Shown: positions 1 to 10,374, counted from the stretch's first letter. The stretch: DNA of 64,000 bases from Dendrolimus kikuchii (GCA_019925095.2 CM034389.1:21563435-21627434), one strand, 5' to 3'. Program-made: numbers and translations. Notes: generated by a model from the sequence alone, not told the origin.

Positions 1-257
1 CAGTGCCATTGTGATCACGACAATTTCAAAACACATTGCGTAAGTTACATGATCGGCCAAGATTTTCTCACGGTATTTATTTAGGAAAAAGTAAAGACAC
101 ACATGACACAAGTTCGACAAACTTTTTGCATGGCTATAAAGCATTGTGCTAGGTCACACTATAATTAATTTTCTAGTAAAGAGTTCACGTTTTAACGAGT
201 GTTCTAACTGAAAGAAAATAAAAATATAGGCTTAAAGAACTTTATTTCCCATAATAA
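1..257. other. Unassigned AT-rich DNA
   Basis: I see no coding or repeat signal that I recognise before the family A copy. Confidence 0.5.
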
Positions 258-488
258 TGGAAAGAATGCATGATGAAAGAATGACTAAACAGATATACAA
301 TGCAAAAGTGGATGGATGCAGAAGTCGTGGAAGGCCACGACAGACCTTCAGACGAGCGTGCATGACAAGAGTTATGAATGTCAAAGAAGCAAATGAGGTG
401 TGTAAGAATAAGCCTAAATGGCGCTCTGTTGTTCGTGCCTACCCCGCAAGGTAACTGGCGTGAAGTTATGTATGTATGTATGTATGTA
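258..488 (+). mobile_element. Non-LTR retrotransposon family A, 5'-truncated copy with internal deletion
   Basis: The reading frame gives ERMHDERMTKQIYNAKVDG and continues to AYPAR, followed by a TATG-repeat tail. This is the C-terminal end of the reverse-transcriptase polyprotein that recurs eight more times in the window. Compared with the copy at 25004-25639 it lacks 54 bases (18 codons, HDQIDRVLAEGDVRSLKN) between HTF and RRACM, an in-frame loss. Its AYPARELA ending is also broken, because AAGGGAAC has become AAGGTAAC and creates a stop. The clade is probably RTE-like, judged from the C-terminal sequence style and the short tandem tail. A clear target duplication was not found. Confidence 0.8.
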
Positions 489-649
489 ATAAATTCACTT
501 TCAATGAGATTAAAATATAATTTTGATGTAATTTTTTAGTGACAAATATTATATCTATGTTAGTGCGACATATAGTTATAATCTAGGTATATTCTTTTAA
601 TAAAATTATGAACTTGTTTGCAGAATATTCACTCTTTGTGCTAGTATCT

Positions 650-748
650 TCTTTTTTGGTGCTGAAGTGACAGGCTAACCGTACCTGATGGATAGTGGTT
701 ACGGTCGCCTATGGACATTTGCAATATCACAGATGTTACTAAGGCACT
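650..748 (-). repeat. SINE1 3'-end fragment (degraded)
   Basis: The plus strand carries the diverged antisense 3' end of SINE1, including GGTTACGGTCGCCTATGGAC. Only about 100 bases remain. Sense is the minus strand. Confidence 0.6.
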
Positions 749-2025
749 ATTTTTTTCGTTTGTAAAAATTCGTAAAGATCACTTCTAAAACAGACCTTAT
801 GTTTAGAACTGTTAAATACAATTTCTACATTGCGTAATCGTAGTGGGTTTAATTTTCACTCGGAATTATTTTAGTTTACGATCTGCAAGTATTTTGTTTT
901 AGTGTTATTTGTACATTGTGTTCCTCATAATAATATGTATATTTGTAACACCTTTGTTTGGTAGAGTTGGAGATTCCACGCTAAAAATAATGAATGTCAA
1001 TCTCTTCTATTTCTTTTAATGCTACTGTTTACTTTTTGGTATAATATTAATAAATCAAAGCATATTTTTAATCAATTTACACTGTATGAAAGTTTTCGAT
1101 TAGCCTTAAATTTTCTTCACAATTTTCCTGTCAAATTTCATCCATATCCACTCGGCAGCTATTGATAAAAAATAATATTACGTACAAAGCTAGGCGGACA
1201 GATGGACGGACCAGCCCATTGCTAAGGGCTTTGTTTTCAAACAAAAAAAAAGACAACACACAAAACTAATTACAATATATAATAAGTATTATAAGATAGA
1301 CTTATAAATAATACATTATAAGTAGATTAAGTGACACCACAATACAACATAATATCAGTATAAAGTCACACACACCAACGTTATATTAAAAATAAACATG
1401 CGTGTAAATATCAATATTTTTCGAAAAACAAACGCCACTTAGAGTCCGTTTGTTTTTATTTATTTTATTAAAAAAAATGATTTGTTTTAGCTAAAATGGC
1501 TATCGGACCACAAAAATGATAAACATGTTTTATATAATATGTGTTTATAATAGAAAGTGCAATTAAAGTTTAAATGGAATAGGAGTGTACATTTATTTAT
1601 TTATATATTATTTTTTATTTATGTTATAGGGTGTGATAATATCAATCTCGTAATTTTAATCAAAACTACTTTGTTCAATAATGAAACTGTCAATAATAAC
1701 CAAAAACAAATCACAATGCATGTCAATTTTCTTTAAAGCACGTTGACCTTGTTCAAAATTTCACATGAAATTTTCGACCGTTTACAATCGAATCAGCGCA
1801 ACTTGTCCGTTCGTACATATACCCATAAATCGACAATAGAGGTCCAATAACTCGGCCAAGGCTGCGTTACACAAACTGCATTAGTTATTCGACGCGGCCC
1901 GACACGTTTTGTCTCAGTTCAACGTCTATCTAGGAACAATGATATTCAAACAGTATCTAGGTTCAATACGATTCACAACAGCCGTGGCTAAATTGGTATG
2001 CATTCAGAATATAACAAAAGTTAAC
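749..2025. other. Unassigned AT-rich DNA
   Basis: About 1.3 kb with no long reading frame and no repeat that I can match elsewhere in the window. Confidence 0.5.
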
Positions 2026-2311
2026 TTTTTTTTATTGCTGGAGTACAGCAGACAATGCTGACTCGCCTATAAACATTTGCAACACTAACGGTGCTGCTAC
2101 CAATGTGCTGCCGGACTCATAGATGGGGCCGGAACCTGGCCATTAAAACCGGGACTCAATTCAAGGTTGTTATGGCGACATGCTCTAGACCAGGGGTGGT
2201 AGCCATCCAGACGGGCAAAAGCCTTACCAACTGGCTGTGGTTTGTTTTGTCGCCTCTTACGACAGGCCGCTTTGCCACAGGAATTTGTATTCTTTCTCTG
2301 TTCTAGCATGA
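2026..2311 (-). repeat. SINE1 copy, near full length
   Basis: Starts with a T run and ATTGCTGGAG (the reverse of the poly(A) end) and runs to TTCTAGCATG, the 5' end. Internal landmarks GACCAGGGGTGGTAGCCATC and CTTACGACAGGCCGC match the other copies. The stretch after ACAGCAGACA is damaged, with the CCCACTTGATGGAAAGCGG segment missing. Reading frames on both strands here are incidental. Confidence 0.85.
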
Positions 2312-2378
2312 ATAAACTGCTTTAGGATGGACAAGTGAATACATACTCCTGTTTTGCTTGTTTAAAGTTTAGAAAAAA

Positions 2379-2545
2379 TAATGGACTTCAAAAAAGGTTG
2401 AGACTCTCAATTCATCCTCTAAATATATATTTTTTATGATGTTTAACCATAACTATTTTGTTTCTGGACCGATTTTGATGATTCTTTTTGCGTTGGATCC
2501 AGTATAGCTTCAGAATAGTTTCCTATAAATGTCATTGTAATTGAA
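2379..2545. repeat. Fragment of the GACTTCAAA-terminal repeat family
   Basis: Contains GGACTTCAAAAAAGG, then GCGTTGGATCCAGTA and CAGAATAGTTTC, which match the element at 28025-28281 (GCGTTGGATTCAGTACC, CAGAATAGTTTCAC). Probably one end of a DNA-transposon-like repeat; the other end is missing. Confidence 0.6.
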
Positions 2546-2557
2546 ATACCTAATGAA

Positions 2558-2588
2558 CATATGGTAACCGCTTTCCATCCGGTGCGCC
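2558..2588 (+). repeat. SINE1 fragment abutting the Jockey-like element
   Basis: ATGGTAACCGCTTTCCATCC matches SINE1 sense near its 3' end. It stops where the poly(T) of the inverted Jockey-like element begins. The rest of SINE1 is not found on the far side, so this is not a simple clean insertion into SINE1. Confidence 0.55.
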
Positions 2589-4850
2589 TTTTTTTTTTTA
2601 TTGGACTTGACTTTATGTTGTTGGTCCGAAGACCTTATAACTTTACCGGGCTTTTTGGGGCGAGTGCCTTCGCGAAGCGAAGGCGCTCGAGCCCGGGGGG
2701 GCAACTTGCTCCAGGGAGCTCCCTAAGGAGTTTTACCTCGGCTGGACTGTCCGTGAGGACGTTACGCGGTCGTCGTACGAGAGCCTTTCGCCGAGGCTTA
2801 TAATCGGACGCGGACACGACGAGCGGATTTCGATGATGCGGCGCGAGATCGAAATACTTACGCGAGAGCGACGTAATGTAGTTTTTGATGGAGGGAAGCT
2901 CCAGATCGCGGTGGAGGTCGACGTTACGCATATAGAGGGGAGCACCGACGGCTCTGCGCATGAATTTATTCTGCACGATTTGCAGTTTATCTAATAGGGC
3001 AGGCTTGGCATGGCCGAATACCACACTCGCGTATGTCATGATCGGGCGGATGCATGTTTTATACAGAGTAAGCTTGTGTCTGAGGGACATTTTGCTTCGT
3101 TTGTCTATCATGGGTGCTAAACGACCCATCACAAATCGCGCTCTATTTCGGACTATAGTGATATGCTCGTTGAAGCGCAAGTTTCGATCTAGGGTGACAC
3201 CAAGATATTTGGTGTACTTTGCCCAGGGGATTTGTTGGTCGTAGAGCGAAATGGTTTTTAGGCGAAGGCTAACGCGTTTGGGGGAGCGAAGCGTACCCGG
3301 GGAAAAGAACATTGCTGCGCTTTTCTCCGGGTTTACCTCTATCCTCCATTTGCGAAACCATTCGCCTAGCTCTGTGACAGCTGTCTGCAGCCGGACGCAA
3401 GCCATTTGTCGGTTGTGACCTGATGTATAGAGTGCGGTGTCATCCGCGAAGAGGGCCAACTCCACATCTGGAGTTTTTGGGATGTCGCTGGTGTACAGCG
3501 TGAAGAGTAGTGGTGACAGGGCCGAGCCCTGTGGTACACCGGCTGTGAGTGGGTGAGGGGACGAGCGCGTTCCCTCCACTCGAAAACGGAAGCTACGACC
3601 TAGGAGGAAGTCTCGCAAGATGAGCACGAGTCTGTCTGGCACACCGAACTGGTACAGCTTGTAAATCAAGCCGTTGTGCCAGACCTTGTCGAAGGCTTTT
3701 GCTACGTCTAGGAACAGTGCGGCTGTTCCTATAGGGCGGGGGCGATGGGCAAAGTGAGATAATATGTGCTCCGTGATGCGGTGCACCTGTTGGACGCATG
3801 AGTGTCTGGCACGGAAGCCAAATTGCTCATCGGGTATTAGATGTTTGCTGAAGGCAAAATCTCTAAGTCGAGAGAGGATGACCCTTTCGTAAAGCTTGCT
3901 GAGTGCGCTCAGTAGGCTGATTGGACGGTAGCTGGACGGTTTATTAGCCGGTTTTCCCGGCTTGTGAATACCGATGACATCTGCCTCCTTCCAGATCGCG
4001 GGAAAGGAGCAGTTTGTTATGGCGGCATTGAAGATGCTCACCAGGATTATAATTAGATGGGCGGGTAGAAGTTTTAAAAGATCTTGCACTTCTTCGACCG
4101 TGACCGTGTCGAGTGTGGTTTCCGCTGGTAAGGAGGATCTACGTTCGACCTCGGAGTCTACTTCCGTCAGATGTGACTGGTCGACGTTTTGCGTAGTGGG
4201 GGAGCATTGAAGCTCTAGACTCTGAGCAAGGCACTCGGCCTTCTCCTCGTCATCGAACGCCTCGGTGTTGTCGGCTCTTTCTAGCGCGGGTATGACAGTA
4301 AGGGTGTCTGATCTGAGAGCTCTAGCCAGCTTCCAGTACGCCTGGTGAGTTGGTTCGATATCCCTCAACGTTCTGTCCCAACGTTGTTCCCTGACTTCCC
4401 GGATACGTAGTTTAACCTCGCGCTCTAGTTCGCGGAGTCGGACTCTATTATCCTCGGTGGGATATCTGTCGTGAGCTCTGGAGGCGGCTCTCTTTTCCCT
4501 CAGCAGTACCCTCACCTCGTCCGGCAGGCATAAGTGGCGGTCATCCTCCACTGGCACCTGCCTGGACGAGTTCCGCACTGCGGATTGAAGGTGGCTGGTG
4601 AGAGCCTCGATTGCCGTCTCCGTGTCTTGGCGGGACTCGATGTGGTCCGGGATGCGGTCCAGGTCTTCTGAGCTGGTTGCCTTGAGGAGGGTCTCAAGTC
4701 TCAACCAGTCCACAGAGGTCCTAGTTTCAGATGTCTGGTCTGTCTGTGGTCCTAATCTGAGTATAACCGGACGATGGTCCGAGTCTATATCGTCCTTTGT
4801 AAGGCGTAAACTACTTTCAAAGCCGGTCGGTGTTGCAGTACATAAATAAG
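2589..4850 (-). mobile_element. Jockey-like non-LTR retrotransposon, 5'-truncated
   Basis: The element is inverted. The run of 11 T at 2589-2599 is its poly(A) tail, preceded in sense by a very short 3' UTR. The coding region then runs to about 4850. The frame stays open upstream of the predicted start at 4713 and encodes SDHRPVILRLGPQ, the final SDH motif of the apurinic-like endonuclease domain. The element therefore begins inside the endonuclease and the first ORF is lost. A second copy of only the 3' end lies at 6412-6535. No target duplication was found. Confidence 0.85.
2635..4713 (-). CDS. Jockey-like endonuclease/reverse transcriptase, partial
   Basis: This frame of 692 codons is the central and C-terminal part of a Jockey-clade ORF2 protein. 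It would copy element RNA at a nicked target. Counting from codon 1 at 4713 (a GTG, so not a true start), the reverse-transcriptase motifs are SYRPISLL near 261-268, FLDVAKAFD at 334-342 (catalytic Asp), AGVPQGSALSP at 391-401 and LFADDTALY at 421-429 (catalytic Asp pair). The upstream frame supplies the end of the endonuclease. One oddity is that EEVQDLLKLLPAHL at 207-220 lacks the segment with the usual KAPGxDGI motif that normally precedes KLLPAHL, so about 25 residues appear deleted in frame. The frame has no stops, which suggests recent insertion, but the missing block and the lost N-terminus make it non-autonomous. Confidence 0.85.
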   Translation of the reverse strand: MDWLRLETLLKATSSEDLDRIPDHIESRQDTETAIEALTSHLQSAVRNSSRQVPVEDDRHLCLPDEVRVLLREKRAASRAHDRYPTEDNRVRLRELEREVKLRIREVREQRWDRTLRDIEPTHQAYWKLARALRSDTLTVIPALERADNTEAFDDEEKAECLAQSLELQCSPTTQNVDQSHLTEVDSEVERRSSLPAETTLDTVTVEEVQDLLKLLPAHLIIILVSIFNAAITNCSFPAIWKEADVIGIHKPGKPANKPSSYRPISLLSALSKLYERVILSRLRDFAFSKHLIPDEQFGFRARHSCVQQVHRITEHILSHFAHRPRPIGTAALFLDVAKAFDKVWHNGLIYKLYQFGVPDRLVLILRDFLLGRSFRFRVEGTRSSPHPLTAGVPQGSALSPLLFTLYTSDIPKTPDVELALFADDTALYTSGHNRQMACVRLQTAVTELGEWFRKWRIEVNPEKSAAMFFSPGTLRSPKRVSLRLKTISLYDQQIPWAKYTKYLGVTLDRNLRFNEHITIVRNRARFVMGRLAPMIDKRSKMSLRHKLTLYKTCIRPIMTYASVVFGHAKPALLDKLQIVQNKFMRRAVGAPLYMRNVDLHRDLELPSIKNYITSLSRKYFDLAPHHRNPLVVSASDYKPRRKALVRRPRNVLTDSPAEVKLLRELPGASCPPGLERLRFAKALAPKSPVKL

Positions 4851-5009
4851 TTTATAATGTTACAAAATTATTCGTGTTCTGTATCGTTACTTAGTGCTTA
4901 TTTTTAAGGCATTAAAAGTGTCACGTGTCGTATCTAGGTTAGACGGTCTATACACAAGTAAAATTAATTTAATCGCTTTGTTCACTCACGTTCATACTTT
5001 TAGACATTA
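4851..5009. other. Unassigned AT-rich spacer
   Basis: I recognise nothing between the Jockey-like element and the first Helitron. Confidence 0.4.
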
Positions 5010-5209
5010 TCTATACTAATATTATAAGGAGGAAAGATTTGTTTGTTTGAAATGAATAGGCTCCGAAACTACTGAACTGATTTAAAAAAATCTTTCACTG
5101 TTGGCGAGTCACAATATCCCCGGGTGACATAGGCTATATTATATTTTCTAAAAATAATAATTTTGACATTTTTATTAAATACCCGAGTGAAGTGAGGGCG
5201 GGCGGCTAG
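5010..5209 (+). mobile_element. Helitron, Lep1-like non-autonomous
   Basis: Begins TCTATACTAATATTATAAGG after an A and ends GGCGGGCGGCTAG before a T. These are the termini and the A/T insertion site of the small Helitrons abundant in Lepidoptera. It is 200 bp with no coding capacity. The GC-rich block before CTAG is the usual 3' hairpin position. It is followed directly by another Helitron at 5210. Confidence 0.8.
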
Positions 5210-5532
5210 TCTATTATAGTATTTTAAATATGCTGTGTTTGTACATTGAAGCTATTAAAAAAAACCTCAACTGGAATAGACTATATAAACGCGCGGAGAA
5301 CATGTAGCTATTTATTTTAGTTCGGTTTGTTCGAGATTCACATAAGATTAATGCGGGAATTTTCCCAGGTGCGGTATGAAATTGTTCGGGTGCATAAAAA
5401 TTTTGATTATTCCGACGCAGTTTTCACTAAGACGATAGCTTCAATTCTTTTCTAATGCTGCGGTACTTTGTGTCCCGGGAAACCCGCGCGCATTTCAAAT
5501 CAAGCGTGGACGAAGTCGCGGGCATGTTCTAG
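5210..5532 (+). mobile_element. Helitron family 2, directly abutting the first Helitron
   Basis: Starts TCTATTATAGTATTTTAAAT and ends GGACGAAGTCGCGGGCATG with CTAG at 5529-5532. It carries TTTGTTCGAGATTCAC, GACGCAGTTTTCACTAA and GCTGCGGTACTTTG, shared with the family 2 copies at 7689, 39765 and 59897. No reading frame. Confidence 0.7.
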
Positions 5533-5920
5533 TTTAAATGATAAAATTACGAACTTGAATGAGCCACAGCTACGTTACGTTTCTGGAACAATGATACTTT
5601 CATATTTTTCGGTATAAGAAGTTTCCAATCTTTTTCAACTACATATAAAATCATGGGCATAATTATACTCGTATAGTTGACACATGTTGGAGAGAATGTA
5701 TTTTTTTTGTATATATAAAAAGCGGGCTTACTAACGTCTTGAACTTACTTTTATAAATATAATCGGTTTTTACATATAATAATAATTATAGTATAGATAG
5801 ATTACTGTTTAAATAATAATGAATAACGTTATTTGATTGGTCATAGTTTGACGAGAGCTTGTACAAATCTAGGTGGCCATGACGTTTTATGATGCTGATA
5901 TTAGACAGTTCATTTCTGCC
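5533..5920. other. Unassigned AT-rich DNA
   Basis: No supported feature. Confidence 0.4.
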
Positions 5921-5986
5921 TTTTTTTATTTTTTATTGCAGGAGTTCAGCAAACAGGCAGACGGCCCACTTAATGGAAAGCGGTTA
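5921..5986 (-). repeat. SINE1 3'-end fragment
   Basis: T-rich end, then ATTGCAGGAGTTCAGC and GGCAGACGGCCCACTTAATG. Only the last 65 bases of SINE1 remain, a strongly 5'-truncated copy. Confidence 0.8.
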
Positions 5987-6411
5987 AACAATTATAATAT
6001 AAATAAATTCAATTATATATAATATATAATTTAAAAACAACAGCATTACAATTTGGGTGAATCTATCCAAGTGATCTATATACTAACCTTGAATCACTCA
6101 GTGTCCTTGAGCACCGTCGTGTCCTTTCAGTTCTGTGAAAATCAAATCAAATTAAATCAATTTGGTTGCCCTGTCTAATATATAAGCTGATATAAAGTGT
6201 CTCGTTTGATGTGATTGTCATCTTCTACCGTATTATGAAACCGTGGTAGCTTAGCAGCTAACGCATCAGCGTCTATTATAAATGACTTAAAATCAATTAC
6301 GCCCGCCGGGATCTTTCCCCTCGGGCTTTATATTACCCGTCGCCCGTTCTCAATTAGTGCTTTGTGTCGCCCTATGGTGGGCATCATTAAATTCATCGCC
6401 CTCTCATGGCA
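5987..6411. other. Mostly unassigned; contains a segment repeated at 49740
   Basis: About 6070-6175 (GTGATCTATATACTAACCTT, CACCGTCGTGT, CAATTTGGTTG) resembles 49740-49855. A GC-richer stretch at 6300-6360 is unrecognised. Confidence 0.45.
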
Positions 6412-6535
6412 ACAGTCCAGCCGAGGTTAAACTCCTTATGGAGCTCCCTCGAGCGAAGGCACTCGCCCCAATAACCCCGGTAAAGCTGTAAGGTCTTCGG
6501 ACCAACAACGTAAAGTCAAGTCCAATAAAAAAAAA
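6412..6535 (+). mobile_element. Jockey-like 3'-end fragment
   Basis: CAGTCCAGCCGAGG through GGTCTTCGGACCAACAACG to a poly(A) tail matches the last coding bases and 3' UTR of the element at 2589-4850, in the opposite orientation. A stretch between GCTCCCT and CGAGCG is deleted relative to that copy. Confidence 0.85.
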
Positions 6536-7688
6536 GGCAAGGTAAATGCACCGCAGAATTTTTCTGACCTTTTGTGCATATTTTGCAACTAGCAAAAATC
6601 GGTGCTTTAGGAGGGTTCGCGAAGTTTTCTACATAATTTTTAAGATAGTTAAAAAAAAACTTTTAATGTATGGATTATGAATATGGGCTTCTGTAAATAA
6701 TTCATACGACAAATTATTTTCATTGACTTTTTATTTTATCCAAACAAAATTCTTCATACAATAAAATTCTAATTAGTAAAAATTATTAATCTTCTTTTTT
6801 TTAATGTATAAAATAATATGTTTATAATAGATAATACATCTAGAAATAATGCAAAATGGATAGATTGTGGGATAGTGTTTACGGCTCGCTACGCTCTCTC
6901 TGATTACTATGCATTGATAGTGGAGTTAAACATGAAGATGAATCTTACATATAGAGCTCACGGATATGTGAAACCCGCTAACCTAAATGGCAAGTATGTC
7001 TAATTTTATTTTTAGGGTATTTTTAATGCTATTTAATTAAAATTATGATTTAAAAATATATAATCTCAGTTTTGTCTTGCTCTTAGTATTTCGAATTTAA
7101 TGTTGTCAATCAGTCTCAAACCAGTCTCCATGAGTTGATAAAATGTCCTTCAAACTATGCAAACATTCATAAAATATAATTTTATATTCGTCGCATAATA
7201 AATATGTGTGTCTTATATACAAATAATGTATTGTCAATATTTTGTACGTATGTACTGTACTTCCTAGTATATTAAATCAACCTCGTACCACGACAGTTTC
7301 TTGTCTTGTCGTCGTATACGAGATTACCTTTTTAAAGATATTCTCGTACACGTATCCTATTAGCAGTGTGTAAAAAGTAGCAAAATCTACCATAAAAACG
7401 CCAGTGGTCGACGATTTGAGACTGTTGTATCAGTAGACTTAACCCCCTGTTCAATGGTGGCATCCGGCATGTACCTTTGAAGAATTTTTATAAGGTCCAC
7501 CATGACGCAGCACAAATAAAAAGTTTGTACACGCGATTGGATGAAGGATATAACATTTTTTAACCTTTTTATATTATTACGTCATAAATATTTTATTATG
7601 TGTTAAATTATAAAACCTGGAAAAACGAAATAAGAATGACTACACAATTCACATCTATAAACTAGAAAATTATAAAATTGTAAAAGTG
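6536..7688. other. Unassigned AT-rich DNA
   Basis: About 1.15 kb. A 61-codon frame at 6818-7003 (plus) has no recognisable motif. Nothing else is supported. Confidence 0.45.
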
Positions 7689-7930
7689 TAGTCTTTTATT
7701 TTTTCGATTTTTTGTTTTTGTCTGTTTGTTCGAGATTCACGTAAAAACTACTAGGCCAATTTCGATGTGATTTACGTTGATCTATAGCAAATTCCTAGAC
7801 ATAAAATCCGCGGTACTTTATACCCTTCGAATCCCACGGCAATTTTCTTGGGAGTTGTTTCAAATTGTAAGAGTATGTATAAATTAGCCTTATTCCGTCA
7901 AACGTAGACGACGTCGCGGGCGAATCCTAG
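7689..7930 (+). mobile_element. Helitron family 2, partial
   Basis: Contains TTTGTTCGAGATTCACGTAA and ends GACGACGTCGCGGGCGAATC then CTAG at 7927-7930 followed by T. The 5' terminus is not clear. Confidence 0.65.
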
Positions 7931-7990
7931 TGTCCAATATATTGATTCTACTTAGTTATCATTAGCATTGGATCAAGTAGCATATTTTTC

Positions 7991-8303
7991 TTTTTTTTTA
8001 ATTGTAAGAGATCAGCAGACAGGCAGACGGCCCACTTGATGGAAAGCGGTTACCATCGCCTATGGACATTTGCAACAGCAAAGTTGTTACGAATGCGCTG
8101 CTGCTCTCTTAAAGGAAACTGGAACCTGGTCACTAATGCCGGAACACAACTCAAAGTTGTTATGGCGACATACTTCAGACCAGGGGTGGTAGCCATCCAG
8201 TCGGGCAAATACCCTACCTCCTGGCTGTGGGTTGTTAAGTCGGCTCTTACGACAGGCCGCCCGGCCGCAGGAAGTTGTATTCTTTCTCCATTCCTGCACG
8301 GAT
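7991..8303 (-). repeat. SINE1 copy, full length
   Basis: One of the best-preserved copies: T run, GGCAGACGGCCCACTTGATG, CATCGCCTATGGACATTTGC, ACCAGGGGTGGTAGCCATCC and finally TTCCTGCACGGAT. Sense is minus. The open frames of about 90-110 codons on both strands are by-products of the repeat. Confidence 0.9.
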
Positions 8304-8328
8304 AAGATCGCTTGGTGTATGCCTGTAA

Positions 8329-8559
8329 AACTAAATAATAAATAAATCGGCAGCCAAACACACATTGTATATCTCCAAGACAAGCAAGTTACGCTTGTGT
8401 TATGAGTCACATACAACCACTATGGGGTTGACACCCAGACTTTAGTACATAACGGAAAATTTATTTACGAAATTTACCACGCAAGGAATTGAATCCGAAG
8501 CAATCTGCGTTGCAGTGAGGTTGGCCGGCAAAGGCTTAGCATGCTCAACCAAAGAGGCC
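8329..8559 (-). repeat. SINE3 copy (tRNA-derived)
   Basis: On the minus strand the head reads GGCCTCTTTGGTTGAGCATG with a diverged B-box region further in (CGGATTCAATTCC), giving tRNA-like A and B boxes. The tail is AT-rich. It directly follows SINE1. Confidence 0.75.
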
Positions 8560-9173
8560 GTACACTCTCTTTGCTTTTGGGTTATCTATTGGGTCCATTG
8601 GCAGGTACATAGCCATCGACTTAGTGATAAATAAACACTACACTCATAACAGTATCAATTTTAACGGGACCGTAAAAATACAACTAAAATACCGGTTTCA
8701 AATAATCATGCGTAAATATTAATTTATTCAAATTACACATATTTTTTAAAATGTTCAGCGGGTCAAGGTCTCAAGCGAATTGGTGATTTTACGTCCAAAT
8801 TACAATATTTTGTTCATTAATCAACGTGTCATTTATTGCATTTAATTAAACACCAAAGAAAAATTCAATATTTAGTTGGCTTAGTAAATAAATATACAAC
8901 TCTAATACGAAATTAAAGTAGAACAGACAAATTATATTTTTGAGTGATATCAAGAGTACAAAATATGTAAAAAAATAAGTTTTTAAGTAGATAAGTAAAT
9001 TTAAAAAATACAAATAGGGTAAACTATATTATTGTTGGCACTCCTCTAGTACGGCACCTTGTCACTTATTCAAGATATTAAGACATCTTAATATTTTTAT
9101 TTTGTAGCCGTACAATAGTAATATTATTATCATGGTATGGGTACAAAATAGAAAAAACAAAGATTTCCTACTA
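8560..9173. other. Unassigned AT-rich DNA
   Basis: No supported feature. Confidence 0.45.
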
Positions 9174-9290
9174 TCTACATTAATATTATAAAGAGGAACG
9201 ATTTGTATTTTTGTAAATTTATAACGAATAAACTCAAAAAGCACTGGAACGATTTCAAATTTTTTTCTACCATTGGAATGCTACATTATC

Positions 9291-9471
9291 TGTTACAGGT
9301 TTTAATGTTATATAGCGAAATCTAAGTAAAATAAAATAATAATTTGCTTCTTGATATTATATTGACTTTTCTTTAGAATTTTTTTTTACAAGTGACATAA
9401 ACAAAACAATAAAATGATATTACATATATATTTAAATTATGAAAAATAATACATTCTAAAAAGTTTCAACA
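9291..9471 (-). repeat. 3' LTR
   Basis: 181 bp, TGTTACAGG to GTTTCAACA. It differs from the 5' LTR at scattered positions and small indels, so the insertion is not recent. Confidence 0.85.
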
Positions 9472-9521
9472 CGCTCCGGGCCCCGGCGATGCGTACGCAC
9501 AATATTAGTCAAAACTTTATT

Positions 9522-9830
9522 CGTGCAGGAACGGAGAAAGAATACAATTTCCTGCGGCCGGGCGGCCTGTCGTAAGAGGCGACTTAACAACCCACAGCCA
9601 GGTGGTAGGGCATTTGCCTGACTAGATGGCTACCACCCCTGGTCTAGAGTATGCCGCCATAACAACCTTGAGTTGTGTTCCGGCATTAGTGACCAGGTTC
9701 CAGTCTCCCTTAAGAGAGCAGCAGCGTATTTGTAACAACTTTGGTGTTGTAAATGTCCATAGGCGATGGTAACCGCTATCCATCAAGTGGGCCGTCTGCC
9801 TGTCTGCTGATCTCCTGCAATAAAAAAAAA
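9522..9830 (+). repeat. SINE1 copy inside the LTR element
   Basis: CGTGCAGGAACGGAGAAAG to CTCCTGCAATAAAAAAAAA. Full length, sense plus. It sits between the 3' LTR and the internal region, so it inserted after the LTR element. Confidence 0.9.
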
Positions 9831-9839
9831 CGTTTTGGT

Positions 9840-10009
9840 ATTTTAACTGCCTGACCGGAGCGCGTCACAAATTTTGTAGAATCATCTATAAGAACTCTTA
9901 CAAGTTCCAGAGACTCTACGTTTTGAGTTGCCTTTATACGTTCCTCATTCTGAATTTTGACGCATGCAACTCTAGGGAATCCATCCGTTCCCAAAGTCCT
10001 CCCCACCAA
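9840..10009 (-). pseudogene. Internal coding remnant of the LTR element
   Basis: The minus frame contains GTDGFPRVACVKIQNEER. The spacing GxDGxxRVxxVK resembles the segment after the integrase of BEL/Pao polyproteins (the DUF5641-like region). The match is short and from memory, and the upstream frame is broken. It runs into the SINE1 insertion at its downstream end. Confidence 0.4.
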
Positions 10010-10374
10010 GGGAAAAGGTTGCTGTAGTATTTAATATGTTCCATTATGTTTCACCTTCTGATATTTTTTCTTCCACTTCCTTATATAGGTTCTGTTTCAA
10101 TTTTAGAATTTTTCTTTTGTCACCTCACTGTATGGTTCTCTGTAAAACCTTCTTACTTTCTCAAGTTGACCGAAATCTTCTGACCTCAACATCTGGTTAA
10201 ATATAATTGTTGTGTTCTTATCTTTTCGATCTTTCAGAAAACTCTTAATTGTGTAGCAAACGGCAGCAATTAGATATGTAGAGATACATCCAAAAGCTGG
10301 TCCCGTTCACATCACACAAGTCCTGAGATCCATCGGTGGTTGATTATTTATGTAGTGCGTAATTATTCCATATT

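Noticed and set aside
2589..4850. Target duplication for the Jockey-like element (CGGTG at both sides)
   Set aside because: The bases do not lie at matching junction positions and the SINE1 flank does not continue on the far side.
7991..8416. Reading frames of 89-116 codons on both strands across SINE1 copies
   Set aside because: The same peptides recur wherever SINE1 occurs, in both orientations, and none resembles a protein; they are by-products of the repeat.
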